Shown here in pieces: positions 30,028-42,107 of a stretch of DNA of 64,000 nt. Position 1 is the first letter of the stretch, and each line of letters opens with the position of its first letter. The notes beneath the pieces were generated by a model. It was not told the DNA's origin, did no database searches, and saw only the letters and a program-made list of their open reading frames with translations. The stretch is taken from contig CM068367.1 in NCBI GenBank assembly GCA_034769895.1, positions 1,314,123,046 through 1,314,187,045 of the forward strand. The letters run 5' to 3'. The stretch comes from Magicicada septendecula (Eukaryota; Arthropoda; Insecta; Hemiptera; Cicadidae). The position numbers and the translations under genes are program-made.

Positions 30028-30150
30028 CGTTAATATTTGTCGAATAAATATAAACTTTCTAATTTCATATACATGCGCGCGGTAATGACCACAGAGAGGA
30101 GAACTGTTTGAACATAACGTTTGACAACGAGAGAGAGAGACATACACAAC

Positions 30151-30201
<51 letters not shown>

Positions 30202-30346
30202 AATTATTTACTCAATGTACACAGTGAGAGAGAGAGCGAGAGAGATAGAGAGAACGAGAGAGAGAGGGAGAGGAGAAAACGGTTTGAACATAACGTTTGA
30301 CAACAAGAGAGAGTGAGAGAGAGAGATAGTTTTACTTACATTCAAA

Positions 30347-30410
<64 letters not shown>
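29815..30410. repeat. GA-rich region with array-derived fragments
   Basis: Several (GA)n tracts (about 29985-30023, 30147-30197, 30345-30408) alternate with short pieces reading GTTTGAACATAACGTTTGAC. That motif occurs in every 3.5-kb unit. This looks like a decayed and locally amplified edge of the unit array. Serine-leucine frames on the minus strand are repeat artefacts. Confidence 0.7.
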
Positions 30411-30496
30411 ACAATTATGATCATATAGTTTGAATTTCCTACTACAGAAGAGAAAAAAATGTTGGCAGATCTGCTCTATACACACACAATAATGTA

Positions 30497-30740
30497 AGAT
30501 TGGTAACCCTGATCATATATTTTAATATATACACTATATAACACATATTTGAATTTACCTCCCCCCGCCGCAGAAAAGGTTGACAACCCTGCTCATATAA
30601 AATATCTATACACTATAATAATAATACAAAGGTTGGTACACCTGATCATATAGATTTAATATACATTATAACACACGACAAATTTGAACTCATGCAAAGG
30701 TTGGTACACCTGATCATATATTTTAATATACACTATAATG
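30497..30740. repeat. Degenerate short repeats, ~50-80 bp spacing
   Basis: The motif GGTTGGTACACCTGATCATAT or close variants occurs at about 30498, 30578, 30631 and 30699, each followed by an AT-rich stretch ending CACTATAA. Spacing is irregular. A further pair of CCTCCCACCCA segments lies at about 30755 and 30796. No function is apparent. Confidence 0.6.
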
Positions 30741-30810
30741 CATCGAGTTGGAACCTCCCACCCACCACCACCCACTGATATGAAATAAAAAAACCTCCCA
30801 CCCAACACCA

Positions 30811-31500
30811 CCCACTGATATGCAAATCAGCTTTCTTAAAAAAATAAAAAATTATATTTTGGACAAAATATCCAAGTGGCGCCCACATACACATATTAGC
30901 ATAAGTTGTGTTTGCAGGACAACATCGTCGCAGAGAATCCGGCAATCGGTAAGTACAAGTGCGCGGAGTGTAACACCCGACATAACAAAACAACACAACA
31001 CATTTTTAATTGGTTATAAATTGACGAACCCAACAGTGGGGCTTAGAAGATATCCACAAGGGACATTTTTTTTTCTTTTTGTATAATTATTTAAATCTAA
31101 TACACACAATTTACAAAACGGGAACTGATTTTTAAAATTAATTTCCGGTTGGTTCTATGTTAAAGTAAAGTATACAATTTTTGAAAAGGCAGTTAACTAC
31201 TTTCATTACAGATTTTCTTGTTAGCACTGAAAAATAACAACATATTAAAAAGAAAATAATTAATGTGAAACGTGTTGCTGGTTGTTTTGTACCAGAGAGT
31301 TAATGTCAGGTTCTACTGTTTTTTAACCTTAAATCACACTCAATAGACATCCTGTTAGATTCTAATGAAACACTATCGCAAAGTGTTTAGGTCGTGTTTT
31401 TATAAGGTTAATGGTTTTAAATCATGTCCGTTGAAAATTTACAGTTGTTTTGAACATACATTTTTATTTATTTATTTTTTTTAAGTAAATACTTTTTTAC
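30811..31500. other. AT-rich stretch without a gene
   Basis: No reading frame, RNA gene or repeat is recognised. Part of it is presumably internal sequence of the hAT-type element whose end lies at 31540. I could not find the matching left end. Confidence 0.4.
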
Positions 31501-31516
31501 TAGCTAGGTCTTATTG

Positions 31517-31540
31517 CGTACCACCGGTTGGGAACCACTG
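31517..31540 (-). mobile_element. hAT-type terminal inverted repeat, one end only
   Basis: Read on the minus strand from 31540 the sequence is CAGTGGTTCCCAACCGGTGG. This is the widespread hAT terminus of the CAGTGGTTCYCAACC kind. The element would extend to the left. The next eight bases outside (31541-31548) would be the target duplication, but no matching left end with the same octamer was found, so the copy is partial or strongly decayed. Confidence 0.55.
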
Positions 31541-31572
31541 ATCTAAAGGCCATGCCTTGTCGAGTTAACCAC

Positions 31573-31573
<1 letters not shown>

Positions 31574-31637
<64 letters not shown>
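31574..31637. repeat. (CT)n microsatellite, 64 bp
   Basis: A pure CT tract. On the minus strand it lies just beyond the stop of the LINE fragment at 31692. Confidence 0.9.
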
Positions 31638-31640
<3 letters not shown>

Positions 31641-31691
31641 CCCCACCATTGTCCTCTTTAAATCACAGTACGATAGGAAGTTTATCCCCTT

Positions 31692-31885
31692 TCAAATTTC
31701 TTTGATGAACGAACGCTGTTCTTGGTCGTCCTCTTGGTTTTTTCCCAACACTTTTCCTTCAAAAATGTTACACAAGAATTGATTGTGTAGTAACACGTGC
31801 CCGATCAATTTTGCCCTTCTTCCAATCATTTTTAAAAGTGATCTATCTTCGTTCACTTCTGCGACGACTTGCTCATCCAGGGTAA
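31692..31885 (-). pseudogene. LINE reverse-transcriptase C-terminal fragment
   Basis: The minus strand gives about 64 codons ending in TGA. The motifs NEDRSLLKMIGRRAKLIGHV and then FEGKVLGK are followed by a charged tail and RSFIKEI. This is the conserved tail of insect non-LTR retrotransposon polymerases (the W/L-I-G-H-V-L and EGK...RGRPR region). Only the C-terminus is present, as expected of a 5'-truncated copy. The RGRPR part is mutated to acidic residues. The family is not resolved further. Confidence 0.6.
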
Positions 31886-32180
31886 TACCCTCAGGGTAAG
31901 TTCCCTCGGTAAAACCCAGATCCCAGATGAATTTTGGAGCCGTTCTCAGCGAACGCTAACACTTAATTAGACATTGTCTACTTGAAATTCCTAAAGTAGC
32001 GAGCCATACCCAAAACCTAATAGATTTACATTCTTGTCTGCATAGCGGGAGCTCATCTGAAACTCGGAAGGTGACACAATCGCGGGCGACGGACTTGCTC
32101 GTCAGCTTGCGCAACTCCTGATCTCTCTCTCTCTCTCCTCCCTCTCTCTTATAAACTTAAGGAATAAATCTTTTCTTTAG
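31886..32180. other. No gene seen; short (CT)n
   Basis: Moderately GC-rich DNA with a (CT)n tract near 32120-32148. Nothing recognisable. Confidence 0.4.
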
Positions 32181-32182
32181 TT

Positions 32183-33368
32183 GGTGAAAGCATCGATGTA
32201 TACTATATGGATCGCGTGCTGCATTCACTGAATTCGGTCCGACTGCTGCACCAGTTGGGGGCAAGAACACTGCGTATGCTATACACTGTACCCGTACGAA
32301 GTCTGGCTTTTCTGCTTTGTTATAGCTGTTGTTGTTTTAGCGGAGCATATTTTGCATTAAATGATATAGCTATGTCGTTTTAACAATTAATGACTCCAAA
32401 GTGGAAGGGTTTTAATAAGTTCTTTTCCAAAATAAGCATATTTGTTTCACTGTAAGATTTCAATATTCTGACACATTATTTCAGTTTATCGCTAAGTTCT
32501 GTTGCGTTCATAAACAGTTCTGTTGCATTCTTATTTATGAACATTTAATGTTTAATCCAGACGAATAAAGATAAGAATAAGGGAAACAAAGAATAAAAGA
32601 CGTGATCTGTAAACTTTAAAATGTTTATGGTCGTTAAAGTGTTCAATAAGCAAAGGTAATTTACATTAATTTTTTATTTTATTTAATTAGCTACGTATTA
32701 ACTGTATAAAATTGTTTACATTAAGCATTACTGAATAATACAAATTTATTTAACTTTTGACGGACACCAAGCTTAGAGAAGGTAGCTGTAGCGGTTCTTT
32801 CCTTAGCAATATCATAGCACAAATTTAAAAAAATAATGTCCCTATTAATTTGATAAGTTTCACTTCATGACTGTCTCAGAAAAATCATTGTTTGAAATAT
32901 GTTTTCTAAACGCTGTGTCGGCACAGTTTTTGCAAGCTGATAAATCTTTTTTTTTTTTTTTAATTTACTGTCAGATACAATCAATAAATTATACATATAT
33001 TTTACAATCTTTAAAACGTCTGATGACACTCTAATTAATTTTCCGCTTGACACAAAGTCAGTAAAATGAGTGTAAACGCTCAAGTATTGTCATCTGTAAT
33101 CAGTTAGGCAAAAGTAAAAACAGTTATAATAATAATAAAATCTTCATAAGCACAAATTTTCAGTAGAACTGTCCCAAATGTAATAATTGTAAGGGATCAA
33201 AGCAAGTGCATTAGTGACTGAATGACTCGTTTAGTACACGTGTTAACTTAGCGCCAAACGCATTATTCTCCCGATGGTGGGGGAATCTGTAGGTGCTTCG
33301 GAACGTTTTCTGCCGTTCACTTTGCCTGTCAGCACGCGATCCATATAGTATACATCGATGGGTGAAAG
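32183..33368. mobile_element. Nonautonomous TIR element, P- or hAT-like, with 8-bp TSD
   Basis: The element spans 32191-33360 (1170 bp) and has perfect 31-bp terminal inverted repeats (32191-32221 and 33330-33360) beginning CATCGATGTATACTATATGG. It is flanked by a perfect 8-bp direct repeat, GGTGAAAG (32183-32190 and 33361-33368). Terminal CA, 31-bp repeats and 8-bp duplications are the known signature of P elements; hAT elements share the 8-bp duplication. Weaker similarity continues inward from both ends. No transposase frame exists inside, so mobility would depend on another copy. Internal sequence is AT-rich with a poly-T near 32950. Confidence 0.8.
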
Positions 33369-33398
33369 AAAAATTGTTACAAAGGTTCTGATACATTT

Positions 33399-34200
33399 TT
33401 ATAAGTTGTAATATTCATGGGCATACATAACACAAGCGAGCGTTGCTATTTTGCTATACAGGTGTTCACATGTCCATACATTGTTGTAAGAATCGTATCG
33501 ATCTTTAGCAACAACACACATAGGTTGACAATAAACTGAGCGCGTTACGACTATTCTAACCTTGACGGCTGTCAACTTGGTCTTCATTACCGTTTTATTA
33601 ATACAAGCGTTATCGCTGTTAAGTATCCTGTTTGTTTAGACGCGAAAGGGATAGTAACAGCCGTTACGCGCAAGATTGATGCCGGTAAATTATATGCACG
33701 CGTTCGCACACAATGAGTCTATAAATTAGCGTCACTGCAAGAAGGTAAAGGTCGCGTAATGGAGGCTCGCGTCAAATTATCGTTATCCGCATGATAAATT
33801 ACGACGACTGTCACAAATCAGCTGATGCAACCACCAGCTGGCCGGCAGATAACGAAAGTAACAGTGACAAATATTATCAAAACCTACACGAGGCACGAAC
33901 ATAACTGAAATGGGAATTATTTACATATGAAAAAGGAGGCAAAAGACGACGGCAGTCGTGAAGAAGACAAGTGGCTAGTTATGTAGCCTACTAGAAGTAC
34001 ACACAAGCACCGTCCGTGAATGACAATCACTTATGGACTCTTTATGAATGGTTTTCTGTTCCGATCTCATATTTCTTGTCACTTTCTTGCTGGTCTGCAC
34101 GTATTTCACTTTCAATATGTCTGATGTCGATATCCCGGTAATGGAACTGCAGTACCATCCATTCGCTGAGAACGCACTTTATTTAAATTTCTTATGCATT
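33399..34200. other. Non-coding stretch, locally GC-richer
   Basis: About 33590-33880 has more CpG and fewer AT runs than its neighbours, but no reading frame over 62 codons and no recognisable motif. Nothing further can be supported. Confidence 0.4.
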
Positions 34201-34250
34201 TTTTCACTTATTATGTAACAACTGTTGCATATATATGTTTATATTGCAAC

Positions 34251-34421
<171 letters not shown>

Positions 34422-34479
34422 TATATATATACTGTTGTTGCAGGTTTTTGGGTACACTCGTGTATGTAATGCTTATATT

Positions 34480-34519
34480 GCCGACGTTTCGTTCCGTACT
34501 CCCGGAACATTTTCAAGGC
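34480..34519 (-). ncRNA. Hammerhead-ribozyme-like motif, decayed
   Basis: Read on the minus strand, TTGAAAA is followed by a GTTCCG...CGGAAC stem, then GAAAC and GTC. The functional core would be CTGANGA, so two core positions are altered. Cleavage activity is unlikely. The pairing stem and the GAAAC/GTC half are intact. Confidence 0.4.
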
Positions 34520-34809
34520 ATACTGATATTGATTTTACTACGCTGCGCGTTTTATATCTTGCTTGCCTTGTGATTTTTGCCGTGGGAGGGTTAGGGCGTG
34601 GGGGTGAGTGTGTTGTGGCCATATGTTGTTTGTTAATTTGTGAACTGTCAGTTAGGAATTTCCAAGTTGTCGCTCGTTTTGTATAATCGTTTCTGTCGTT
34701 GACCGCTCCCTAACCCTCCCTAACCCACGGCCTGACCCTCCCACGGCAAATCACAAGGGAAGCAAGATATAAAACGCGCAGCGTAAAATCAACATCAACA
34801 TCAGTACGC

Positions 34810-34846
34810 CTTGAAAATGTTCCGGGATTACGGAACGAAACGTCGG
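34810..34846 (+). ncRNA. Hammerhead-ribozyme-like motif, decayed, second arm
   Basis: The plus-strand counterpart in the other arm: TTGAAAA, the stem GTTCCGGGATTACGGAAC, then GAAACGTC. It has the same two core changes as the first, so the decay or variant predates the inverted duplication. Confidence 0.4.
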
Positions 34847-34899
34847 CAATATAAGCATTACATACACGGATGTACCCAAAAACCTCCTACAACAAATAT

Positions 34900-37800
34900 T
34901 CACCGTGAAAGTCTTCTTCGCACGAGCATATATATATTGTAAGTAATCTTGTTCGTACGTGTTATAATGCCACACGTTTGATGCGTCAATTTGTAGAAGA
35001 ACCGAGTCCGGTCTCTTTTATTTAATTATTTGTTTATTTTTGTCATTGAATTTAATTAATCGGTTAATGTCTTTTGTCGTGGTTGAAAAATATTTAAAAT
35101 GTTTTATTATATTTCTTCGAAACTTGTTTTTGGTGTGACGTTTCTTCTGTTGACTAGGCGAATCTATGACGTCGATCTCTCACTGAAAGTACATTTTATT
35201 TTTTTATTAAATAATTACTTACTTGAAGTGAATTTGGCTGACCGCGCAGTGTTGAGGTGACAATATAATTTTAGATTTATTCACCATAAATTCAATTTGC
35301 CGCTGTCCGTATTGCCATCCATTGAGAGGTGTCCACCTGTTCTGTAATAACCTAGTCTACTGAAATAAATCGTCTGACTCTATTTTGTTATATAAAATTG
35401 TGATTTATTCTCTGATAATATTCCTTAAATTGTTTAAAATATATAATGAACTGTTCTTGGTTTAATTTGCTTTACAATAGAATTTACTTTTATGAAAATC
35501 TTGTCTCAGGGTTCGTAGTTCGGATCTACAATTATCAGACTGATTAAACTTATTTTTTGGTTAACTATTTAGTTAAAATGTAGGTTATTTTAGCCTGCAG
35601 AATACAAATAAAACAACTAGAAAACTTATGCTACCATTATTGGGTAGTCGGAGAGTGATTACAAATCAATTATAATGCATAATAGAAAACATTATAGCCA
35701 TGCCTGGTTCCGGCATTATAGGTTAACTTGTTGTACTGTCAATCGACAATGAACGTTAAATGAATTAATAATTCTTTATAATACATAAAATATGAACACA
35801 ATAAAATAATAAATCAATTCAGTGTTCCTTGAAGAATCATCTGAACAGTTATACTAGATTCCTTCAAATAGGTAATCGTTTCATTATTAGAATTGTATTT
35901 CTCTTGGTATGAACTTCTTTTCTTAATAAAATAGCGAAATATCGTAATAGTAGTGGACTCGTTCTTAATTCTAAACATAAATTATATTTTCATTTTTTAG
36001 CTGTTGCTAATTAATCTTGTCAACTGACAATTCTCAAACTTCTTACTAACTATTGTTAGCTTAATATTAGTTTAACTATTAATGACTTCATCGATATGAT
36101 ATTAATTGCAACACCCTTAGTGTTTATATTAAACAAACTATCATCATCTTCATATTTCTTATTTACTAATCAAATAAAATGAATTTGAGAATTCTCTTTG
36201 TAATTAACTGCTGAATGAAAATAATAGGGTGAAATGCCCTTTATTCGTTAGTCTGTACACATAGTATTAATGTTGTTCGATAAGATATATCGTCAATTTC
36301 TTAACTTCCTTAATAAAAGTAAAAAATCACTTTACTCCCTGTATGTCGCGTAATTGCTATGGATTATACACTTAGCAATTCATGTCGCACTGTTAAATCT
36401 TCACTAATCTTCAATTGTAACTTTATTATGATTTTGCACAAATGAGGTTATGTTTTCATTGTTTACATTTGATAACCCGCACAAAGTTAGGTTAGACAGC
36501 TGTTTTCTGGCGATGCGGAGCTGCCGTCTGTACTCTTCAATGGATATTCAAAAAGTGTCTCAAGATGGCGTTCGTTTCTGCTGTTCTCGTCTGCATTCCT
36601 TGAAAAAATTATCGAATTCTCTTTTTTGATTGGCTGAAGATCTTTACTTGAGCGCACATACCCCCTTCGCGAAATTATTTAATTGTTACAATAAGCGTGG
36701 GTCTTCGGGTTCAAGAGTATGAACTGACGCTAGATATTTTTCCAAAATAAATCAAATATTTTTAATTTGATATAACTTTCTTATCATACCTCAGATTGTG
36801 AATCTAAGCTTACTACGGTATGGCGAATATTTGGCTCTTAATTTAGAGTCCACACATGATATGTTTTCGTCCATGATTAAGGAAGACATTGTTTGAAATT
36901 AACACTTTGCACTATTTATTAATAAATTTATATATTCTTTGATTATAACTAACTAATGACAATCACATCTCTTCGAGATCATGCTTTTCAAGTCCTTTTA
37001 CACTCTTTACTTATCATCTACTTATGATTATTAACAAAATATATCTCCTATGCTAACGTTGCCTTAGGCCTATGAGTCTACTAACTATGTTGATTAATTA
37101 CAATTGAACATTTGTTTCTGGGCAATTTCTGTGGTGTCCCAATTATACATACAGTGTCAGTACAACTACTGTTTGATTAGTTACTGTGAATACATTATTA
37201 TTTCCTGGTTTTGAGTCTATTTAATCACCTCTGTATTGTCCTATCAGGTGTCTCCTTACTTTATTTATTTTTAATTAAGTAGTGTTCCTTCAAGTCACTA
37301 TCTTGTTCAGAATTGTTCACTACAGCTATTACATTGGTTTACAATCTGGTGTTTTTATATATTGGTTCGTTCTATTGTGTTTAGAATTGAATAATAGTAC
37401 TTGCATCTAGTGTCACATGACAGATGTGCTTAATTATTATTATTATTATTATGCCTTACATTAGTGATAATAATTATCTTACAATATTATATTAGTGATG
37501 TACCATCTTCTTTATTATATAGGTATTACCCCTTCTATTTCTGTTTAATTTTACAATTGGTTTTATCTAAATTTTACATGGTGATTCCCATTTCGTCTGT
37601 TTTTGTTCATTTGGTTTACATTAATTATCATATAAATACTACTCTAGGTAGCTGATCTTGGTACTGGTGGAAACCTTACAACCTCTACTTGATTTTTTCT
37701 CCAAGAGATTTTAGTTTAATTAGGTTTTAGTTATTATTTCTTATTAACCTAAGTGGAAAGTACCTGTATTTAGGTTATGTGTCTTCCCACTCTAAAGCAA

Positions 37801-38870
37801 CAATGGGTTGACTGAGCTGATTTTACACTTTAAATCTTGTTTTTACTAGTACTATGTTATTAATTATCACCTGTAATTTATTAATTAGTTGTTTTTTCTT
37901 TCTATTATCATTTTTTCATAACTTAGTTAGTAATTATTACTGTTATTTGACAATTTTGATTCTCTTTTCATTTACATTAATTCTGGTCATAATATGTTAT
38001 TATACTGTTGTTTACAGCTTCTTATTATACTAATATTATTATTACTCTCACTCTCTTGGCTAATATTGGATCCCCTACTCATTTACTAGACTAGTGGTCA
38101 TATTCAGGTTATCTAAGGTAGTCAGTTAGTGTTTTGTCTATCTGTCCTTGTCTCTCAGTTAGTACTTCACTGGTGTTGGCTATTTATTTCACATTTGGCC
38201 TTCTTATCTCATTGTTATTATAGTTTCTTGGTTCTTCTTAGGTCACCATTCTGATTTATATCATTATTATTATTATTTCTTCTTTTAATATGTTTTTCCT
38301 TCTTGGTTTCTTGGCTTCTTACTGACCGTATCCATTGGGTTATTGTTTCCATTGTATAATCACTATTTAATGCATTTTCTTTCTTGTCATTACTATTATT
38401 ACCATTACTGTATTAACTCTCAAGTTGTGAGTCCACTCTTCTATTATTATTTACTTATGTAGTTTTCATGCTTGGTATTCTCATTGTAACTACTTAATGG
38501 GTCTTGTCCCACTCAATTATTATGACATGTTACTTATATTTTGATGTTTAAAATATCGTGGTTATATGCTCGTTACAATATATATATAAATTTTTTATAC
38601 CCCTGTGTTCGCAAACTTACCTGAACATACGTGTCGATTCGAATTTATTTACAAACGTTAAGATACAAAATTTTTAGACCGAACATTTAAAGTAAATTTT
38701 TTCTTAAATTTATTTGGTAATTTAAAATAAATACTGCACGTATAAACTATATTTTTGTTTTCAAAGACGTTTATTAGGCTTCATAAGTTCAAAGTGACGT
38801 TTACTTTTGAACTTCCACTTTATACTTTAAAAAATGTTTTTAATTTTAATTACCGATACCAAGGTTCTAG
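34900..38870. other. 4 kb of AT-rich DNA without a gene
   Basis: I see no convincing reading frame (the longest is 63 codons), RNA gene or transposon end. About 36480-36680 is locally less AT-rich. About 37430-38550 is strongly T-biased on the plus strand with TTATTATTATT runs. This is probably old, unrecognisable intergenic sequence. Confidence 0.5.
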
Positions 38871-38875
38871 CGTGT

Positions 38876-39240
38876 GGTCGAAATAGAAAATTCAATCAGA
38901 GTAATTCTTGGAAATAATGTCCTCCAGAAAGTGAAAGAATATAATCATCTAGGAAAGAAAGTCAATGCATGGAACTGATATAGTAAGGTTTATAAAGAGT
39001 AGACGGATAGCCTGGCTGGGACACACAATGAGGATGAAATGCCCAGAAAAATTCTAGAGTGGAGACCGGTAGGTAATAGATCAAAAGGAAGGCCGAGTAA
39101 AAGACGGATCGAGAATGTTGAGGAGGACCTTAGAAATATGGGGATAAGAAGATGGAGATAACTGTGTAATGAGAGAGCTGAATGGAAAAAGTAATGGAAG
39201 AGGCTAAAACCCAACTGGGTAGTAACGCCAGTAGAAGAAG
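38876..39240 (+). pseudogene. LINE polymerase fragment with GAA-rich tail
   Basis: In shifting frames the plus strand reads VILGNNVLQKVKEYNHLGKK (the polymerase YLG region), then RIAWLGHTMRM and a GRPSKRRIENVEEDLRNMG-like segment, and ends AKTQLGSNASRRR with a GAA-rich tail. This is the known C-terminal region of insect non-LTR polymerases. Several frameshifts, stops and an internal deletion between the YLG and WLGH parts make it dead. The 5' end is truncated. Confidence 0.65.
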
Positions 39241-39380
39241 AGAAGCAGAGTCACAATTGAAGGGCGAAACTGTAAGGAAATTAAAAGTAGGATTAATTAA
39301 ACGTAATTAATCAGACCAAAGTGGCATTTATTAAAAAGTAAAACCTATTTACTGCAAATAACATAACTTTAAAAATAAGA

Positions 39381-39805
39381 AAGACTTTGGTAAAGGCATA
39401 CGTGTGGAGTGTTGCTCTGGTAGCTAGTCCCCGACAATAGGACAAGAAAAGAAGACAAGACTGCAATCATTTGAGAGCTGGCGCTGCTGAAGGTTGCTCC
39501 AGAAAAGTTGGAGAGAGAAGAAACCTAATGAGGATGTTCTTAGACGAAGTCAGGAGAGACGCTTACTAGAAAACTTAAAATGTATAAGAAATAAGTTAAT
39601 AGGACATATACTTTGACACAATGGACTAGTGAAGAGAATAATTGAAGGAGAAATAGAATGGTCGAGTCATGGAGTAAGACACTGTTCAGAATATAAGAGA
39701 CAGATTGTGAACGATATAAACTGCACCTGATATTGGAAACTGAAAAGGAAAGCAGAGGAGTGAGAGAATTGGCGAGCTTCTGCCATCCAGACTGCGGGGT
39801 GTTAA
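39381..39805 (+). pseudogene. Second LINE polymerase fragment
   Basis: It begins KTLVKAYVWSVAL, the LVK..VWSVALYG motif of insect non-LTR polymerases. It continues through NEDVLRR, NKLIGHIL and RIIEGEIEW in several frames. It then resembles the YWKLKRKAEE tail. There are many stops. It follows the 38876 fragment closely but contains an earlier part of the protein, so the two are either separate insertions or a rearranged copy. Confidence 0.6.
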
Positions 39806-39936
39806 ACAAGAGAGAGCCTTAGATACGAGGAAGTTAATGTTAATGCGTGGAAGAAAAGAAAATCTACTGCCCAAAGTAGAAATGTAAAAGAGCGTCATCA
39901 CACTACTACTCTGCGGAAATAAATAGTAATAGTTAA

Positions 39937-40370
39937 TCACTACGTGGCGCCTTGGAAGTGCAATTGGGCGGCAAAATTTCTGAACGCTCTGGATTGTTCG
40001 AGATGTCCCTTCCAGACGTTACCCGATTATTCTTCCGGCATCCAGGCCCGCTGTGTCACTACAGTGCTAGGCAGCGGAGATATAAATATTGAACTTAGGC
40101 GAGGCCCAGTTCAGTTTCACCTGGAGATTTTACAAGTGCGGATCGAAGCTATTGTTGCAGGTTAATGGAAAGTGATTAATTTGATAATTAGTTAAAAACT
40201 GCAATAAGGTGACATTTATTGTTTGTGTGTTGGACAAATTTGACTTAAATTGTTGTATAAGAGTACCTTTGGTGTTTGTGTCTAATTAAAGTTCATAATT
40301 AGTGAATTAATCTGGTGTCAGCTTTCTGTTTCCACTGTACAGCACAACAATCTGTGAAACCGTCGTAACA
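39937..40370 (+). mobile_element. Decayed solo LTR, gypsy type
   Basis: The right end CGTCGTAACA followed by ATAC, a TATAAATA box near 40080 and a 3' half with TAATTAAAG and GTGAATTAAT resemble the better-preserved solo LTR at 56174-56613. The left end is degenerate (about TCACTACG in place of TGTTACG) and a matching target duplication is not found there. The length, about 434 bp, fits. Confidence 0.55.
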
Positions 40371-41624
40371 ATACTTACTCTATCTCGTTTTAAGCCACAT
40401 CAAATCCAGCGGTAAACGTCTCTTTTAGGTTCTTTCGAATGTTATCGTATTCTTACCTCAAGGTTTAACACTGGTGTATTTCCTTTTCGCGTTTCCCACC
40501 TCTTCCACGGATGACTTATGTTACACTGTTTCCGACGAATACTAATAAACAGTACTGCTAATCGTGAATTAGCCATATACAACATTTGATTTCACCAACG
40601 GGAAGTATATTTAAATTTTCCCTTTATGTTGTGATGTTATATTCAAATCATACTATATCCACATTATGATGTAGATTACGCGTTGAATGACTGTCGATGA
40701 TTAAGGAATCTCGTCTCAGAAAAACTGTATTTTTTTTAGGTTCAACTATTTATCACAGAAGAGCTATTTAGATTATCATTTTGATGTCTGTTCAATCTTT
40801 GATTTATAAATAAAAAAATAAAATAAAAATAGAAAGGCAATACGTAATCATTGAATATAATTTTAGATATTAGTTAGCTGTATATAGTTTTATTTTACTT
40901 TCATCTATGTGCATGGTTTACTATAGGTAATAAAACAATAAATTACATATTTTTTATTACAGGAAACGTATACTATTATCGTAAATTGATTTTCGGTATT
41001 GTAAATAATATTTCTGGCGCGTTGACAAGGATAACAGTTCTGCAGGCAATTATGTGTCGCTTTCCATGTACTTTTCACAAACATCGTGCGTTTCCTGACT
41101 GGGGTGCGTAAGTGCGGAATGTTAAGCATAATGACATTATATAACAGCACTTCATGTTATCATCTCCTTTGTATATAGTCGTACTGTGTAGTTATAAAGA
41201 GTAAATGAGGAGCTGGTGATTGAGTACACAAGTGAAGAATGATTCTTTAGTTACCGGTATTTGTCCTTGGTTGTTGACTTATCATGGTGAACGTGTTCAT
41301 TTGTTTAGCTATTTCAAGGAAACTATTAATTATCCAATTAAAATGTATGTTAATTAACTTATCTGTTCACTGCGAGAAATGTTCGCAGCATGTTAGTTGG
41401 TATTCACCATTTCATAAGTTTAAATGTTAAAATTATGTTTTTCAGTGTTCTCGAAGAAAATCACGGTATAATGACGCATGCATCACTTTAATCTGTACAT
41501 ATCACTTTACATGTCTCTTTACCGATGTTTAATGATATTTGCTTTTGCAAGTACATACTTCTCCATACCTAGTTTTCTCTCTTCTTGCTGAAAAATATGT
41601 TAGACATTTGTAGCCCTTACGATA
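40371..41624. other. AT-rich stretch without a gene
   Basis: No reading frame above 81 codons and nothing recognisable on either strand. Confidence 0.45.
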
Positions 41625-42107
41625 CAACTAGTCAGGGCTTGGTTTCAGGGGGAACGCGCCGGAACGGCGTTTCAGAACCTCCTAGATCCAAAAATACAGC
41701 ATTGGACACAAAGAGTAAGGAAAGGTCAAGAAACAAACAATATGACGACACAATGATGAAACTATGGAAACTTTTTTAAAACGTCCGGACCACCGAAACC
41801 ATCACTTAGAGTTTGATTAAGGCTCCGGGATGACGCCATCATGAGTGACATGTTTTCGATTGTCGTGCGGCGGCTAACCTGACGATGAAGCTCTTTAGAA
41901 ATATCAGTAAACTTTATTATCTTTTTAGATACAAGTTTATACTATGTTACATATTTTATAAGGCTTTAAAAATGTAGACCTCCTTTGTAATAACCTGATG
42001 TAAACCTACACGCTAACATAAAATGTATATATATATATTTGTGTTTGTACAACTTTTGAATTGATGCGTTCCGGCACCAATTCTAGAAATCAACCACTGC
42101 AGCTAGT
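41625..42107. mobile_element. hAT-type MITE with target duplication
   Basis: The element spans 41633-42099 (467 bp). The left end CAGGGCTTGGTTTCAGGGGG and the inverted right end CAGTGGTTGATTTCTAGAAT are imperfect terminal repeats that both run into CCGGAAC. Flanking octamers CAACTAGT (41625-41632) and CAGCTAGT (42100-42107) match at 7 of 8 positions. Terminal CAG and 8-bp duplications are hAT features. There is no transposase inside; this is a nonautonomous copy of moderate age. Confidence 0.75.

Larger units (their letters stand above)
34433..34894. mobile_element. Inverted pair of Penelope-type fragments
   Basis: Arms 34433-34597 and 34731-34894 are inverted copies, with a few indels, around a spacer of about 135 bp. 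Each arm contains CGTTCCGTA...CGGAACATTTTCAAGG in one orientation, adjoining GACGTTTC, i.e. GGAACGAAACGTCGG on the other strand. This motif is the stem-and-GAAA part of the minimal hammerhead ribozymes known from Penelope-like elements. No protein of that family is encoded here. The arrangement may be a decayed head-to-head insertion. Confidence 0.6.

Noticed and set aside
31034..31540. CAGTGGGGCTT at 31034 as left end of the hAT copy ending at 31540
   Set aside because: Similarity stops after CAGTGG and the flanking octamers do not match.
34690..34740. CCCTAACCCTCCCTAACCC resembling telomeric repeats
   Set aside because: Only a few irregular units, not the insect CCTAA repeat, and part of it belongs to the inverted Penelope-type arms.
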